From an uncultured Gemmata sp. (GTDB taxonomy: Bacteria; Planctomycetota; Planctomycetia; Gemmatales; Gemmataceae), in assembly GCA_937924775.1 (NCBI GenBank), contig CALDUT010000019.1, positions 62,001 through 126,000 of the forward strand: DNA of 64,000 nucleotides, given 5' to 3'. Under the pieces are notes generated by a model. It was not told the DNA's origin. It was given only the letters and a program-made list of their open reading frames with translations, and did not search any database. Of the stretch, positions 45,225-53,708 are shown one piece after another (the stretch's first letter is position 1; each line of letters opens with the position of its first letter). The position numbers were made by a program, and so were the translations under genes.

Positions 45225-46478
45225 ATGTACACCGATGCGGAAGCGTTTCTGGCCCGAATCCGTGCCTATCCGGACGACGACACCCACCGGCTCATTTTCG
45301 CCGATTGGCTTGACGAACAGGGCGACCCCCGAGGAGCCTTCATCCGGATTCAGCTCGCCCGGGCTCACCCCCCCGAATCGGGAGAAACCGATCGCCACTT
45401 GCAAAATCAAGAACGGGCTCTGCTTGAGGCTTACCGGGCTGCCTGGGAAGCGCCCCTGCGGGCCTGCGGGGCCAGCGGCTGCGAGTTCCGCCGAGGATTT
45501 ATCGATGAAATCAAAATTGAAGCCCAACAACTCCTCCGGAATGCTCACATTCTCTTCAGCCTCTCACCGATTCGTCACATCCACTTGCTCGATGTGGGCG
45601 AAAGCCTCACCGAAGTGTTCCGATGCCCCTATCTGAGCCGGCTGGCGGCGTTAACTATCCATGCGCAACACATCGGCGATTCTCTAGCCCGAGTGGCCGC
45701 CGCATCCGAGCATCTGGCAGGTTTGAAACAGCTGACCATGACCAAAAACCGCCTGACCGATGAGGCCGCGGAATACCTCGCTCTCTCGCCACACTTGGCC
45801 CGATTGGAGGAATTGATCCTGACCGACAACGAAATCGGCGAAACCGGAGCCCGCGCACTGGCCGTGTCCCCCTATCTGGGCCAACTCCAACGTTTGGACG
45901 TGACCGGAAATCGCTTCGGACCGGTGGGAGCCGAAGCCATCGCTTGTTCTGAGTCGCTCCGTTCCCTAGATACTGTCGGATTTTCCGACAATGGCCTCGG
46001 CACACCGCGGTTGCAAACGCTCACCCACGTGTCCGCGTTACTGCGAATTTCGCGACTCGATCTTTCGGGGAATGGGTTGAATGCCAGTGGCCTGCAAACG
46101 ATTCTCCACCGGCCCGCCCACGCCGAAGCCCCGCCCGTTCGGCTCCGCGAACTCGACCTGAGCTTCAACGAACTGGGGGATGCCGGGGCGCGGGTGTTGG
46201 CCGCTTGCCCGCATTTGAGCCAACTCGAAGTCCTCCGCTTGGGGCATTGCGCCATCGGCGATGAGGGGGCCCGGGCCTTGGCCAACAGTCCTCATTGTAA
46301 TCACGTCGCGGCATTAGATTTGCAGAATAACCCGATCGGCGATTCCGGCTTTCGGGCCTTCCTGGAGAGCCCCTATTGGCGTTCTCTCCAAAAGCTCCAT
46401 CCGCCGCGTGTTGGCCTTTCTCCAGGGATTCGCCACGCGCTTGAGCGGCACTTCAACCGCACCACGCGCCGCGGATGA
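45225..46478 (+). CDS. TIGR02996-domain leucine-rich-repeat protein
   Basis: A 417-residue protein. The N-terminal 45 residues (YTDAEAFLARIRAYPDDD then THRLIFADWLDEQGDPRGAF) are the planctomycete TIGR02996 repeat-companion domain, best known from Gemmata. The remainder holds about ten ribonuclease-inhibitor-type LRRs (LARLEELILTDNEIGETGARALA; LRELDLSFNELGDAGARVLA; VAALDLQNNPIGDSGFRAFL). Such proteins are expanded in Gemmataceae and their ligands are unknown. ATG 45225 is preferred over 45198 because the domain begins there. No signal peptide is seen. Confidence 0.9.
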   Translation: MYTDAEAFLARIRAYPDDDTHRLIFADWLDEQGDPRGAFIRIQLARAHPPESGETDRHLQNQERALLEAYRAAWEAPLRACGASGCEFRRGFIDEIKIEAQQLLRNAHILFSLSPIRHIHLLDVGESLTEVFRCPYLSRLAALTIHAQHIGDSLARVAAASEHLAGLKQLTMTKNRLTDEAAEYLALSPHLARLEELILTDNEIGETGARALAVSPYLGQLQRLDVTGNRFGPVGAEAIACSESLRSLDTVGFSDNGLGTPRLQTLTHVSALLRISRLDLSGNGLNASGLQTILHRPAHAEAPPVRLRELDLSFNELGDAGARVLAACPHLSQLEVLRLGHCAIGDEGARALANSPHCNHVAALDLQNNPIGDSGFRAFLESPYWRSLQKLHPPRVGLSPGIRHALERHFNRTTRRG

Positions 46479-46633
46479 TTGCTCCCAACGCTTGTCCCCA
46501 GCGCCAAACTCCAGCCAGAAGCCACGTGTTTCGCCCAAACGAAACAGCCGGCGAACGCCCCCACCCAGCCCAGCCGCCGCGACAGTCACAACGCCGGTTG
46601 CCCCATACCCGAAATTTGATAACATGGTTATTG

Positions 46634-46804
46634 CTGATAGGTTCGGCTGCTCATGGAGCAGCCGACGAAGAGGGAAGCCGGTGCGAATCCGGCGCAGGGC
46701 CGCTGCTGTATTCGGCCAGATCGGGTTCACAACGCCACTGCGAGCATTCGTGGGAAGGCGAACCCATCGCGACGAGCCGTAAGCCAGAAGACCTGCCTAT
46801 CGGC
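46634..46804 (+). promoter_or_regulatory. Cobalamin (B12) riboswitch
   Basis: All the class I-type landmarks are present in order: P1 strand CTGATAGG, AGGGAAGCCGGTGCGAATCCGGCGCAGGG, the conserved GCCACTGCG, GGGAAGGCG, and the B12-box CGAGCCGTAAGCCAGAAGACCTGCC closed by CTATCGG pairing with P1. It senses adenosyl- or methyl-cobalamin. A terminator (46840-46891) and then a GTG-started pseudopilin gene follow directly, arguing for transcriptional attenuation of that gene. Confidence 0.93.
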
Positions 46805-46839
46805 GATTCATCGTTCGGACCCCGGACCGGGTCGTCGAG

Positions 46840-46891
46840 CGGGCAGGCCACTTCGTTTTAGCCGCGTGGTGCGGCTACCTCCCGTTTTTTT
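46840..46891 (+). terminator. Riboswitch-controlled intrinsic terminator
   Basis: An outer stem CGGG(C)AGG (46840-46847) pairs with CCTCCCG (46878-46884); an inner TAGCCGC/GCGGCTA stem (46859-46877) closes the loop. Seven Ts (46885-46891) follow immediately. It begins 36 bases after the cobalamin riboswitch and ends 58 bases before the next start codon. Confidence 0.8.
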
Positions 46892-46949
46892 GCACACTCG
46901 GTCCGTTCCGACTAACTCTCGCCCGACCCGGCGAGAAGGAGTGTGTACT

Positions 46950-47768
46950 GTGCGGTTTCCCCGTCCTGCGGGGCGTGGCCCCGTTGCGCCCCTGGCTTTC
47001 ACCCTCATCGAATTGCTCGTGGTGATTGCTATTATTGCTATCCTGGTCAGTCTGGTTCTGCCCGCGGTGCAGAAAGTGCGACTTTCGGCCGCCCGTGTCA
47101 AAGGGCAGAACAACCTGCGGCAGTTAGCCATCGCCGTTCACAACTACGAGAACGTCCATCACCGCCTGCCGCCGGCGTCGCGGAACATCGTGCCATTTTC
47201 CCGGGACAACCCAACGTATGTGTTCCAATACTGGTACGGTGAAGTCACCTCGAGCACCACCACTTTCCAACCAGTGGCCACCGATCCGACCCGAGGCATT
47301 CTCACCCCCTATTACGAGAACAATACCGCGGTGGCCAAGTGCCCGTTGGTCGATACCTACCCGATTGTGGCCACCGTCGGCGGTTTATCCCGGGGCTACG
47401 CCTACAACCGCCATGTTGTGGACCAGAAGTTGGTGAACCTGGCGACCAGCCAAACCTTTATGTTCACTGAACAACTCCAGCTCAATACGAACGGAACACT
47501 GTCCGAAGTACAGGAGAGCTTCGGTTCACCCTATGAACCCAACCCGTTCGGCGGGACCCAGGCGTTCACGCGTTTTGGGGTGAACTGCACGCATTTCCGC
47601 TTTGGGGGCGTGGCGAATGTCGCCTTCGTCGATGGCCATGTGGAAACACGACGGCCGGTGGATGTGCCCTCGGTTGCTCCGTTTGATCAGGCCGTGTGGG
47701 ATGCGGCGAAAGTGCGGTGGTCGCTCGGGTTTCTGTCGGCGGATCGCTTCGAGTACATGGGGCGATAA
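46950..47768 (+). CDS. DUF1559 pseudopilin-like protein under B12 riboswitch control
   Basis: A 272-residue protein. The start is GTG 46950, with AAGGAG (46936-46941) eight bases upstream. The N-terminus carries the type IV pilin/pseudopilin processing and membrane motif [26 protein letters not shown] (about 14-39; Glu5 of the mature protein retained). The family's second mark is the C-terminal H-x9-DG segment, [12 protein letters not shown] (about 225-236). DUF1559 proteins are hugely expanded in planctomycetes and their role is unknown; surface or secretion-related assemblies are likely. The upstream cobalamin riboswitch and terminator imply this copy is made when B12 is scarce. Confidence 0.88.
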   Translation: MRFPRPAGRGPVAPLAFTLIELLVVIAIIAILVSLVLPAVQKVRLSAARVKGQNNLRQLAIAVHNYENVHHRLPPASRNIVPFSRDNPTYVFQYWYGEVTSSTTTFQPVATDPTRGILTPYYENNTAVAKCPLVDTYPIVATVGGLSRGYAYNRHVVDQKLVNLATSQTFMFTEQLQLNTNGTLSEVQESFGSPYEPNPFGGTQAFTRFGVNCTHFRFGGVANVAFVDGHVETRRPVDVPSVAPFDQAVWDAAKVRWSLGFLSADRFEYMGR

Positions 47769-47888
47769 GGCTTTCTAGCGAGTGAATCGTCTCGCCGGAA
47801 TAAGCCGCAGGGATCGACCCGGAAGCTGAGACCGCGTGGCCGGCATGGCTCGCCGGTCACGCTGGTTCGACCGTGCGAACGCTCTCTG

Positions 47889-47911
47889 CCGGTCTGATCG
47901 TGTCAGACCGG
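47889..47911. terminator. Bidirectional hairpin between convergent genes
   Basis: CCGGTCTGA (47889-47897) pairs perfectly with TCAGACCGG (47903-47911) around a five-base loop. It includes the stop codon of the minus-strand agmatine deiminase gene and lies 120 bases beyond the pseudopilin stop. No strong T-tract follows on either strand; a second imperfect hairpin lies at 47836-47860. Confidence 0.5.
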
Positions 47912-48970
47912 TTCTTGCTGTGTCATACAGTGGAGGGTCCCTAAGCCCCACACCAGATCGACGCAGTGGATGCCCACAACGTCGCGATCGGAGAACAGTT
48001 CCGCGAGCGTGCCCAGGGCCACGCGATCGGCCGGGTCGTTGAACGTGGGCACAATCACCACCCCGTTGGCGATGTAGAAATTTGCATAACTGGCTGGCAA
48101 GCGAACGCCCTCGAAATAGACCGGCCGGGGCATGGGCAGTGGGACCACCTCCAACGGTGTACCATCGGCATCAGTCAGCCCTTCCAGTCGCTGGCGGTTG
48201 TCCTGCAGGTGGGCGTAGTTGTCGTCGTTGGGATCGTTTTCCACCACCGCCACCACGGTATGGGTATCGACAAAGCGGGCCACATCGTCGATGTGGCCGT
48301 GGGTGTCATCACCGACAATCCCCTTCCCCAGCCAGAAAACCTTGTGAATACCGAGATAGTCCGCGAAGACCGCCTCATAATCGGCTCGGGAAAACGACGG
48401 ATTACGTTCTTGCACGGAACTGAGCAGGCATTCCTCCGTGGTCAGGAGCAGACCGTGGCCGTTGACGTCAAAACTGCCGCCTTCGAGGACCACCCGTTGG
48501 CCGCGGTGAACCGGTTCGAGGCGTGGCACACCGATTTGTTCGGCTATGAAGGCGGGAATGCGGTCGTCTTGCTGCCAGTCGGAATATTTCGCCCATGCAT
48601 TGAATCGCCAATCGAGCGCGACTTTCGCTCCGGCCGCATTTTTCACAAAAATCGGTCCGCTGTCGCGCAGCCACGAGCGATCGGTGGGGCATCGCCAAAA
48701 CCGCACCTGGTTCCAATCGGCCGAAGCGCGGGTGAGCATGTCGGTGGCCGCGGCTTGGGTGGCGGCATCCGGCACGAGAATGTTCACCGGTTCATAGCGG
48801 CTCAGCACCCGCACGATTTCGGCGTAAACCCAGGGGATGAGAGCTAATTTCCCCGGCCAATCGGATTCCCGTACCGGCCAAACCAGCCAGGTGCCCGCGT
48901 GCGGTTCCCATTCTGCGGGCATGCGAAATTTGTTCTTTGCGAATTTGTCTGGCGTCAGTGTCTGTGCCAT
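47903..48970 (-). CDS. aguA: Agmatine deiminase
   Basis: The enzyme converts agmatine to N-carbamoylputrescine plus ammonia (polyamine synthesis). The protein is 355 residues in the peptidylarginine-deiminase fold. Catalytic-site segments are RMPAEWEPHAGTWLVWP (N-terminus), SWLRDSGPIFV, VVLEGGSFDVNG, GHIDDVARF, and the C-terminal LGTLHCMTQQEP with the nucleophilic Cys. A 12-bp palindrome (48972-48983) lies directly before the ATG, which has no ribosome-binding site. No arginine decarboxylase gene adjoins. Confidence 0.92.
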   Translation of the reverse strand: MAQTLTPDKFAKNKFRMPAEWEPHAGTWLVWPVRESDWPGKLALIPWVYAEIVRVLSRYEPVNILVPDAATQAAATDMLTRASADWNQVRFWRCPTDRSWLRDSGPIFVKNAAGAKVALDWRFNAWAKYSDWQQDDRIPAFIAEQIGVPRLEPVHRGQRVVLEGGSFDVNGHGLLLTTEECLLSSVQERNPSFSRADYEAVFADYLGIHKVFWLGKGIVGDDTHGHIDDVARFVDTHTVVAVVENDPNDDNYAHLQDNRQRLEGLTDADGTPLEVVPLPMPRPVYFEGVRLPASYANFYIANGVVIVPTFNDPADRVALGTLAELFSDRDVVGIHCVDLVWGLGTLHCMTQQEPV

Positions 48971-48971
48971 A

Positions 48972-48983
48972 TTTACTAATTAG
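48972..48983. promoter_or_regulatory. 12-bp perfect palindrome TACTAATTAGTA at the aguA start
   Basis: The palindrome ends one base before the aguA initiation codon. It occupies the place where a ribosome-binding site would be, so it could be an operator or a -10-like element of a leaderless mRNA. Confidence 0.4.
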
Positions 48984-49171
48984 TAGAAAATTCTTACCTC
49001 GTTATCGAAATTATCAACTGAATCTCGGCTCCACGCGAATCCTTCAGCCGACAGCAGAACAAACTTCGGGGAACAGCGAGGAATTGCTTGTCGGACGAAG
49101 CGCTTGTGATTATATGTGTTCCCCATCGACATCACGGACGAATTTGCGGCAGAACGAATGGAGGCCTGTGT

Positions 49172-49588
49172 ATGTCCGCGAATCCTGCCATCTTATTGGT
49201 GGACGCGAACCCCGAGTTTCGCGACGATCTTGAACGGTACCTGTTGAAGCTAGGTTACCAGGTTGTTTCGACCGGCAATGGCCTGCGGGCTATGGAATTG
49301 GCCAACGAACGGGATTTCCAACTGGCGCTGGTGGATTTACTGATACCCGGGCAAAGCGGTTTCCGCGTCGCCCACGATCTGAAGGCCCGCTTTGGCGACG
49401 GTATCACCGTGGTTGTACTTTCGGTCGCACTCTCCCCGGCACACCAAGACTACGCGTTAGCCAACGGTGCCGACCGCTTTCTGTCCAAGACGCTCTCGAT
49501 CCCCGAGATTGGTGCTTGCGTCGCCTCACTCTGCCCGCCACCGCGGCACCGCCCGGCCCCCAGCCGGTTTGTCCGCATCGGCGTTTAG
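49172..49588 (+). CDS. Stand-alone response-regulator receiver protein
   Basis: A 138-residue single receiver domain. ATG 49172 has GGAGG seven bases upstream. AILLVDANPEFRDDL gives the acidic pocket (Asp-x-Asn variant rather than Asp-Asp), LALVDLLIPGQSGF has the phosphoacceptor Asp, VVVLSVALS the Ser/Thr, and GADRFLSKTLS the Lys. A short basic C-terminal tail has no output domain. No kinase adjoins. An 8-bp inverted repeat follows the stop directly. Confidence 0.85.
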   Translation: MSANPAILLVDANPEFRDDLERYLLKLGYQVVSTGNGLRAMELANERDFQLALVDLLIPGQSGFRVAHDLKARFGDGITVVVLSVALSPAHQDYALANGADRFLSKTLSIPEIGACVASLCPPPRHRPAPSRFVRIGV

Positions 49589-49609
49589 CCTGTTCAAATA
49601 ATGAACAGG
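49589..49609. repeat. Inverted repeat CCTGTTCA-N5-TGAACAGG
   Basis: Perfect 8-bp arms around AATAA, immediately after the receiver-gene stop and 56 bases before the pseudouridine synthase start. No T-run follows, so it could be an operator for the downstream gene or a weak terminator. It shares its 7-bp core and spacer length with 11680-11698. Confidence 0.45.
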
Positions 49610-49664
49610 TGTATCCGAGAAAAAAACCGCCGACGGCCCGCCTCACCGTCGCTAAAATAGCTTC

Positions 49665-50468
49665 ATGCAACGACTTAACAAATTTCTAGCCCACGCGGGT
49701 GTTGGCTCCCGCCGCTATTGCGATGAACTGATTCGCGCGGGCCGGGTGAAGGTCGATGGCGTCAAGGTCACGCAATTGGGGTTGCAGATCGACCCGGCCA
49801 GTCACCAAATCGCCGTCGACGATCACCCAGTCAAACCCGAAAAACTGGTCTACTGGGCGGTTCACAAACCGGTGGGCTATTTGTGTACCAATCACGACCC
49901 GGCAGGCCGGCCCCGGGCAATCGATTTACTCCCGCACGTGGAACAGCGGGTCTACACCGTCGGTCGACTGGATGAAGCCAGCGATGGGCTTCTCCTAATG
50001 ACCAACGACGGCGACCTCGCCCTTCAACTCACCCATCCCCGCTACGGGATTCCCAAAACCTATGAAGTCCTCGTCGCAGGACGGCCGTCCGACGACGACC
50101 TTCAGAGACTGCTCGACGGCGTGTGGCTCAGCGATGGGAAAGTCCGAGCCAAGCATGTCAAACGCTGGAAATCGCAAGGGAATAGCACTTGGCTGAGAAT
50201 TGTGTTAACGGAAGGAAAAAACCGCGAAATCCGGCGTATGCTCGCCCAGCTCGGCCATAAAGTGTTGCGGCTGAAACGGACGGCCATTGGCCCCATCCAA
50301 CTCGACCGGCTTCCCAAGGGCAAGGTCCGGCGTTTGAAAGAGGCGGAAATCCAACAGCTTCGAGCTTATGTCGCCAAAGCCCAGGCGAAGTTGGCCGCGG
50401 CCCGCGCCAAAGCCCGTCGGTCCACCGCCCCACCGCCCCAGTCGCACGGTTCGCTCCCCTCGTCCTGA
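49665..50468 (+). CDS. Pseudouridine synthase, RluB/RsuA family
   Basis: A 267-residue rRNA pseudouridine synthase. An S4 RNA-binding domain (residues 1-60, RLNKFLAHAGVGSRRYCDELI) precedes the catalytic domain with VGRLDEASDGLLLMTNDGDLA (Asp nucleophile in GRLD) and KNREIRRMLAQLGHKVLRLKRTAIG. A basic Ala/Lys-rich C-terminal tail (about 230-267) is typical of RluB-type enzymes, which modify 23S rRNA. The exact target site cannot be told from sequence. Confidence 0.9.
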   Translation: MQRLNKFLAHAGVGSRRYCDELIRAGRVKVDGVKVTQLGLQIDPASHQIAVDDHPVKPEKLVYWAVHKPVGYLCTNHDPAGRPRAIDLLPHVEQRVYTVGRLDEASDGLLLMTNDGDLALQLTHPRYGIPKTYEVLVAGRPSDDDLQRLLDGVWLSDGKVRAKHVKRWKSQGNSTWLRIVLTEGKNREIRRMLAQLGHKVLRLKRTAIGPIQLDRLPKGKVRRLKEAEIQQLRAYVAKAQAKLAAARAKARRSTAPPPQSHGSLPSS

Positions 50469-50521
50469 CTTTTCCCGCTAGGAAATCCCCGGGAAAATCT
50501 TGTAACCGCAGTAGCTTCTTT

Positions 50522-51364
50522 ATGTTCCAGCGCACAGTTCGTGTCCTAGAAAACATTTCCCTAGCTGAACGCACCTACCGCGTGCGGCTGGCTTGCCCGG
50601 AATTGGCCGCGGCGATCCGCCCTGGGCAATTCGTCATGCTACGGCTGCCCCGGACCACCGATCCGCTCTTAGGTCGGCCGTTCGCCCTCTACGACACGGT
50701 GCTGGACAACGGCCAGCCGGTGGCGATCGACGTGGTGTATCTGGTCGTTGGCAAAATGACGGCTCACTTGGCGGATATGGGTCCGGGGGAATCGCTCGAA
50801 GTGTGGGGACCACTGGGGAAACCGTTTCTGGATGTGGGCCATCCGCCGCGGGTCACACTGGTGGCCGGCGGGATTGGTCAAACCCCCTTTCTAGCCTACG
50901 CCCGCGAACTGCTCGGCACCCGGGGCTACGGTGGGGATGCCCCCCGGGTTCGCACGCGATCGGTCGCCCTGTATTACGGCGTGCGGACAGCCCGATTCGC
51001 CGCCGGCATCGACGACTTCCGCGCCGCGGGTGTGGAAGTCCATCTGGCCAGCGACGATGGGAGTTTGGGAAGCCCTGGCTATGTCACACAACTCTTAGAA
51101 TCGCATGGAAAAACCGGGCCATTGGTCGGTTGTGGCCCAGAACCGATGCTTCAAGCCTTGGCGAAATTGGCCGCGCGCTGGGGCGTTCCGTGTCAAGTTT
51201 CCCTGGAAACCCCCATGGCCTGCGGAATTGGGATTTGTTTCAGTTGTGTCACCAAGGTGCGAACCGGCGAAGGTTGGGACTACAAACGTGTCTGTGTCGA
51301 TGGGCCGTGTTTCGATGCGCAGGAATGGATGTTTGACGAGCCTCAGCCCGCTGGGCATGTGTAG
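50522..51364 (+). CDS. pyrK: Dihydroorotate dehydrogenase electron transfer subunit PyrK
   Basis: PyrK is the FAD/[2Fe-2S] partner of class 1B dihydroorotate dehydrogenase (PyrD), passing electrons to NAD+. The protein is 280 residues of the ferredoxin-reductase fold: LGRPFALYD (FAD), LVAGGIGQTPFLAYARELL (NAD), and the C-terminal cluster motif PMACGIGICFSCVTKV with RVCVDGPCF. The gene is 53 bases after the pseudouridine synthase gene. pyrD is not in the window. Confidence 0.9.
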   Translation: MFQRTVRVLENISLAERTYRVRLACPELAAAIRPGQFVMLRLPRTTDPLLGRPFALYDTVLDNGQPVAIDVVYLVVGKMTAHLADMGPGESLEVWGPLGKPFLDVGHPPRVTLVAGGIGQTPFLAYARELLGTRGYGGDAPRVRTRSVALYYGVRTARFAAGIDDFRAAGVEVHLASDDGSLGSPGYVTQLLESHGKTGPLVGCGPEPMLQALAKLAARWGVPCQVSLETPMACGIGICFSCVTKVRTGEGWDYKRVCVDGPCFDAQEWMFDEPQPAGHV

Positions 51365-51636
51365 GGTTTTTGAACACTCCTGACAAATTGTCCATTTTTC
51401 AAACAGCCTGTCCGATCGGAGGGTTTGTCGACAATCCCCAATAGCTAGACTGTAGAAGAGGATACACGCCCGGTCACATCCGTGTGCCGGGCGTACAGGC
51501 GGCTGGCAGCATCCGGTGCTTGCCGCAAGAGATATCTCGACTTATCCGCCACAAGCCCCGTCCACACGCGGCGGTTGTGGGGACCGCTGGAGTGTGCCAC
51601 GAAAAGCTGTGTTAACGGATAGTCATCATCATTTCC

Positions 51637-52452
51637 TCAGCGATCAGCCTTGCGGTATCTCAGGCGTGCGAAATGCGGTCGAGGATACGAAGCTGCGTCG
51701 CGTCGCCAGCCACTGTCTGGCTGAGGGGGGATTGTTCCCACCACGTGTAATAACGGAACGATTGTTCGCACGCCCTCCGTGGCGAAACGCGCGTCCTGCG
51801 CCATCCGCTGGGTCTTGTTGGGGTGTCGGAAGCCCCGGCCCGAACGCTGTGCCGAGCGGGCCCCCTCAAACTTCACCCATTCCCACAAAGCGACCAATTC
51901 TGCGTTACCAGAGGCGAGAAACCGGGCTTTCGTCACAATTCGCCGAGCTTGCCCCACTTGCCCGATTTCCAGGAGTCCGGACACAACCACCCGAATCACC
52001 GCGAGGTCGTTCTCCGCTTGCCGAGCGGCCGCCAGCATATCGCGAATACCGCGGCGGACCTGACCACAACGAGCCGCGGCTCGCCCGTAAGCCGCCCGAT
52101 AGATGGGGTTGGCCGGTTCATGCTTCAGGGCGTGGCGAAAGGCTATCGCCGCTCGGCGGTCACAGCCGTCGGGATCCTCCTCCCACGCCCGGCCTATCGC
52201 GTAATAGGCCTCCGCGGAATCGCCCGCGCGGTGCAAAACCGCTTTCCAATGCCGCCGGGCCACCGGATACTGTCCCAGCTCCAGGGCTAATTGACCGGCC
52301 AGCCGCTGCGCCTTGGCGGTCAGAGTTTCGGGCACATCGGGCCGTGCCAATAGCCGCATCACGTGTCGGAGAGCTGTTCGGTATTGTTTCCGAACCACCA
52401 ACGACTGAATCACATCCCAAGTCGTTTCCACTAAGCTGAGCGTCCTGCTCAT
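51637..52452 (-). CDS. TPR-repeat protein, function unknown
   Basis: A 271-residue protein from ATG 52452 (residues SRTLSLVETTWDVIQ) with four to five tetratricopeptide-like helices (YRTALRHVMRLLARP, AQRLAGQLALELGQYPVARRHWKAVL, AEAYYAIGRAWEEDP, NPIYRAAYGRAAARCGQVRRGIRDML). The C-terminal 60 residues are basic and low-complexity. No signal peptide is seen. It is divergent from the ExeA-type ATPase gene; both share a 246-base region holding a TTTTCC-C-GGAAAA inverted repeat (near 52566-52578). Confidence 0.7.
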   Translation of the reverse strand: MSRTLSLVETTWDVIQSLVVRKQYRTALRHVMRLLARPDVPETLTAKAQRLAGQLALELGQYPVARRHWKAVLHRAGDSAEAYYAIGRAWEEDPDGCDRRAAIAFRHALKHEPANPIYRAAYGRAAARCGQVRRGIRDMLAAARQAENDLAVIRVVVSGLLEIGQVGQARRIVTKARFLASGNAELVALWEWVKFEGARSAQRSGRGFRHPNKTQRMAQDARFATEGVRTIVPLLHVVGTIPPQPDSGWRRDAASYPRPHFARLRYRKADR

Positions 52453-52698
52453 GGTATCTGCCTCCGGCAGAGTCCGGCGGTCCAACATACCGCCGGTGGA
52501 GGGAAGATATACCGGTTGGGGGAGCCGGTGCAAGTACGAAATTGCATGCCATTTCCAGAAAAATTTTCCCGGAAAAATTCAAGCGCAGCCCTTGACAACG
52601 AAGGCCGGGGATGAGTTCAAGTCGTAGCGGACCATCCGCCGATTAGGCACCTCACAGAGCCAGTTTTACACACCCCTGACACGGGCGGAGAATTGGTC
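52453..52698. other. Divergent intergenic region between TPR and ExeA-type genes
   Basis: No gene is seen here. An inverted repeat TTTTCC-C-GGAAAA lies near 52566-52578 and may mark an operator or promoter for one of the divergent genes. Confidence 0.4.
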
Positions 52699-53649
52699 GT
52701 GGATTGGTCACGTTTCGGCCTCGACCGCGTTCCTTTCCGACCGGCGGTTGATACCGGCAGCTATTTCCCAGCCCCAGCGCACGAAGCGGCTCTGGCATGT
52801 ATCGCCGCCGCGTTTTCACGCCGGGAACCGATAGTATTGCTGGATGGCCCCACCGGGGTGGGCAAATCCTTGGTGGCCCGCAAGTGGTTGGAGGATTTGC
52901 TGCCAGATGTCCCGCGGATCGTCATTCCCAACGCGCAGGCCGAACGACCGGCTGACCTGCTGCAAGCCATCCTCTTCGACCTGGGCCAAGCCTACCTCGG
53001 GCTGAGCGAACAAGAACTGCGGCTGGCGGTAATGGCGCATTTGCTGGAAGTCGCCAAACGCGGATTCCCCACCGTGTTGGTTATTGACGAAGCCCAGAAC
53101 TTGAGTTCCGCCGCTTTAGAAGAGGTGCGGCTCCTGAGCAACCTCGAAACACGGGAGGGTACCGCGGTTGTGACGCTGCTCATCGCCCAACCGGGTTTAC
53201 GGGCCATCTTGGCCCGTCCGACCGCGCGGCTGTGTGCCGATCGCATCGCCAGCCGCATCTCCGTGGAACCACTGACACCCGATGAGTCGGCTGCATACAT
53301 TCGCCATCACATCTCGGCGGCGGGCGGCGATGCCGGGCAATGGTTCATAGAGGAAGCCGTTTCGCTCCTGGCTGCGGCCTGTGGCGGCATTCCTCGGCTG
53401 TTGAACCGCGTAGCCGCGGTGGCTTGTGAATTGGGTGTTCAGACCAATGCCTTGCCGGTCGATGCCGAAGCGGTGGTGGAGGCTCTGACGCAACTGGGTA
53501 TCCCATTACCCGCGGAGCAATCGGAGGAGAACCCGGCCGATGTCGTGACCTTACCCCCTCCGGCCTCAACAACCGCCTCGTTCTCATCCCTCGCCCCCAA
53601 GCAGCCCTCACGCAAACGAAAAGCCAAACGAGACCGACGCGCGGCCTAG
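52699..53649 (+). CDS. ExeA/GspA-type AAA ATPase
   Basis: A 316-residue ATPase. GTG 52699 with GGGCGGAG nine bases upstream is the preferred start. The N-terminus WSRFGLDRVPFRPAVDTGSYF is the ExeA family opening. Walker A is LLDGPTGVGKSLVARKW (about 48-64), Walker B VLVIDEAQNLS (about 129-139), followed by LLSNLETREGTAVVTLLIAQPGL and sensor regions. The C-terminus is basic (KQPSRKRKAKRDRRA). Relatives are found with exopolysaccharide/exosortase loci and type II secretion; here a CpsD-like gene follows 59 bases later. Confidence 0.85.
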   Translation: MDWSRFGLDRVPFRPAVDTGSYFPAPAHEAALACIAAAFSRREPIVLLDGPTGVGKSLVARKWLEDLLPDVPRIVIPNAQAERPADLLQAILFDLGQAYLGLSEQELRLAVMAHLLEVAKRGFPTVLVIDEAQNLSSAALEEVRLLSNLETREGTAVVTLLIAQPGLRAILARPTARLCADRIASRISVEPLTPDESAAYIRHHISAAGGDAGQWFIEEAVSLLAAACGGIPRLLNRVAAVACELGVQTNALPVDAEAVVEALTQLGIPLPAEQSEENPADVVTLPPPASTTASFSSLAPKQPSRKRKAKRDRRAA

Positions 53650-53708
53650 CACACCCAAGCACAAGACACGCAACGACACACTTACTCCCCGGGACTGCGG
53701 ACAACACC

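Noticed and set aside
49589-49609. Rho-independent terminator after the receiver gene
   Set aside because: The stem is AT-rich near the loop and no T-run follows; annotated as an inverted repeat instead.
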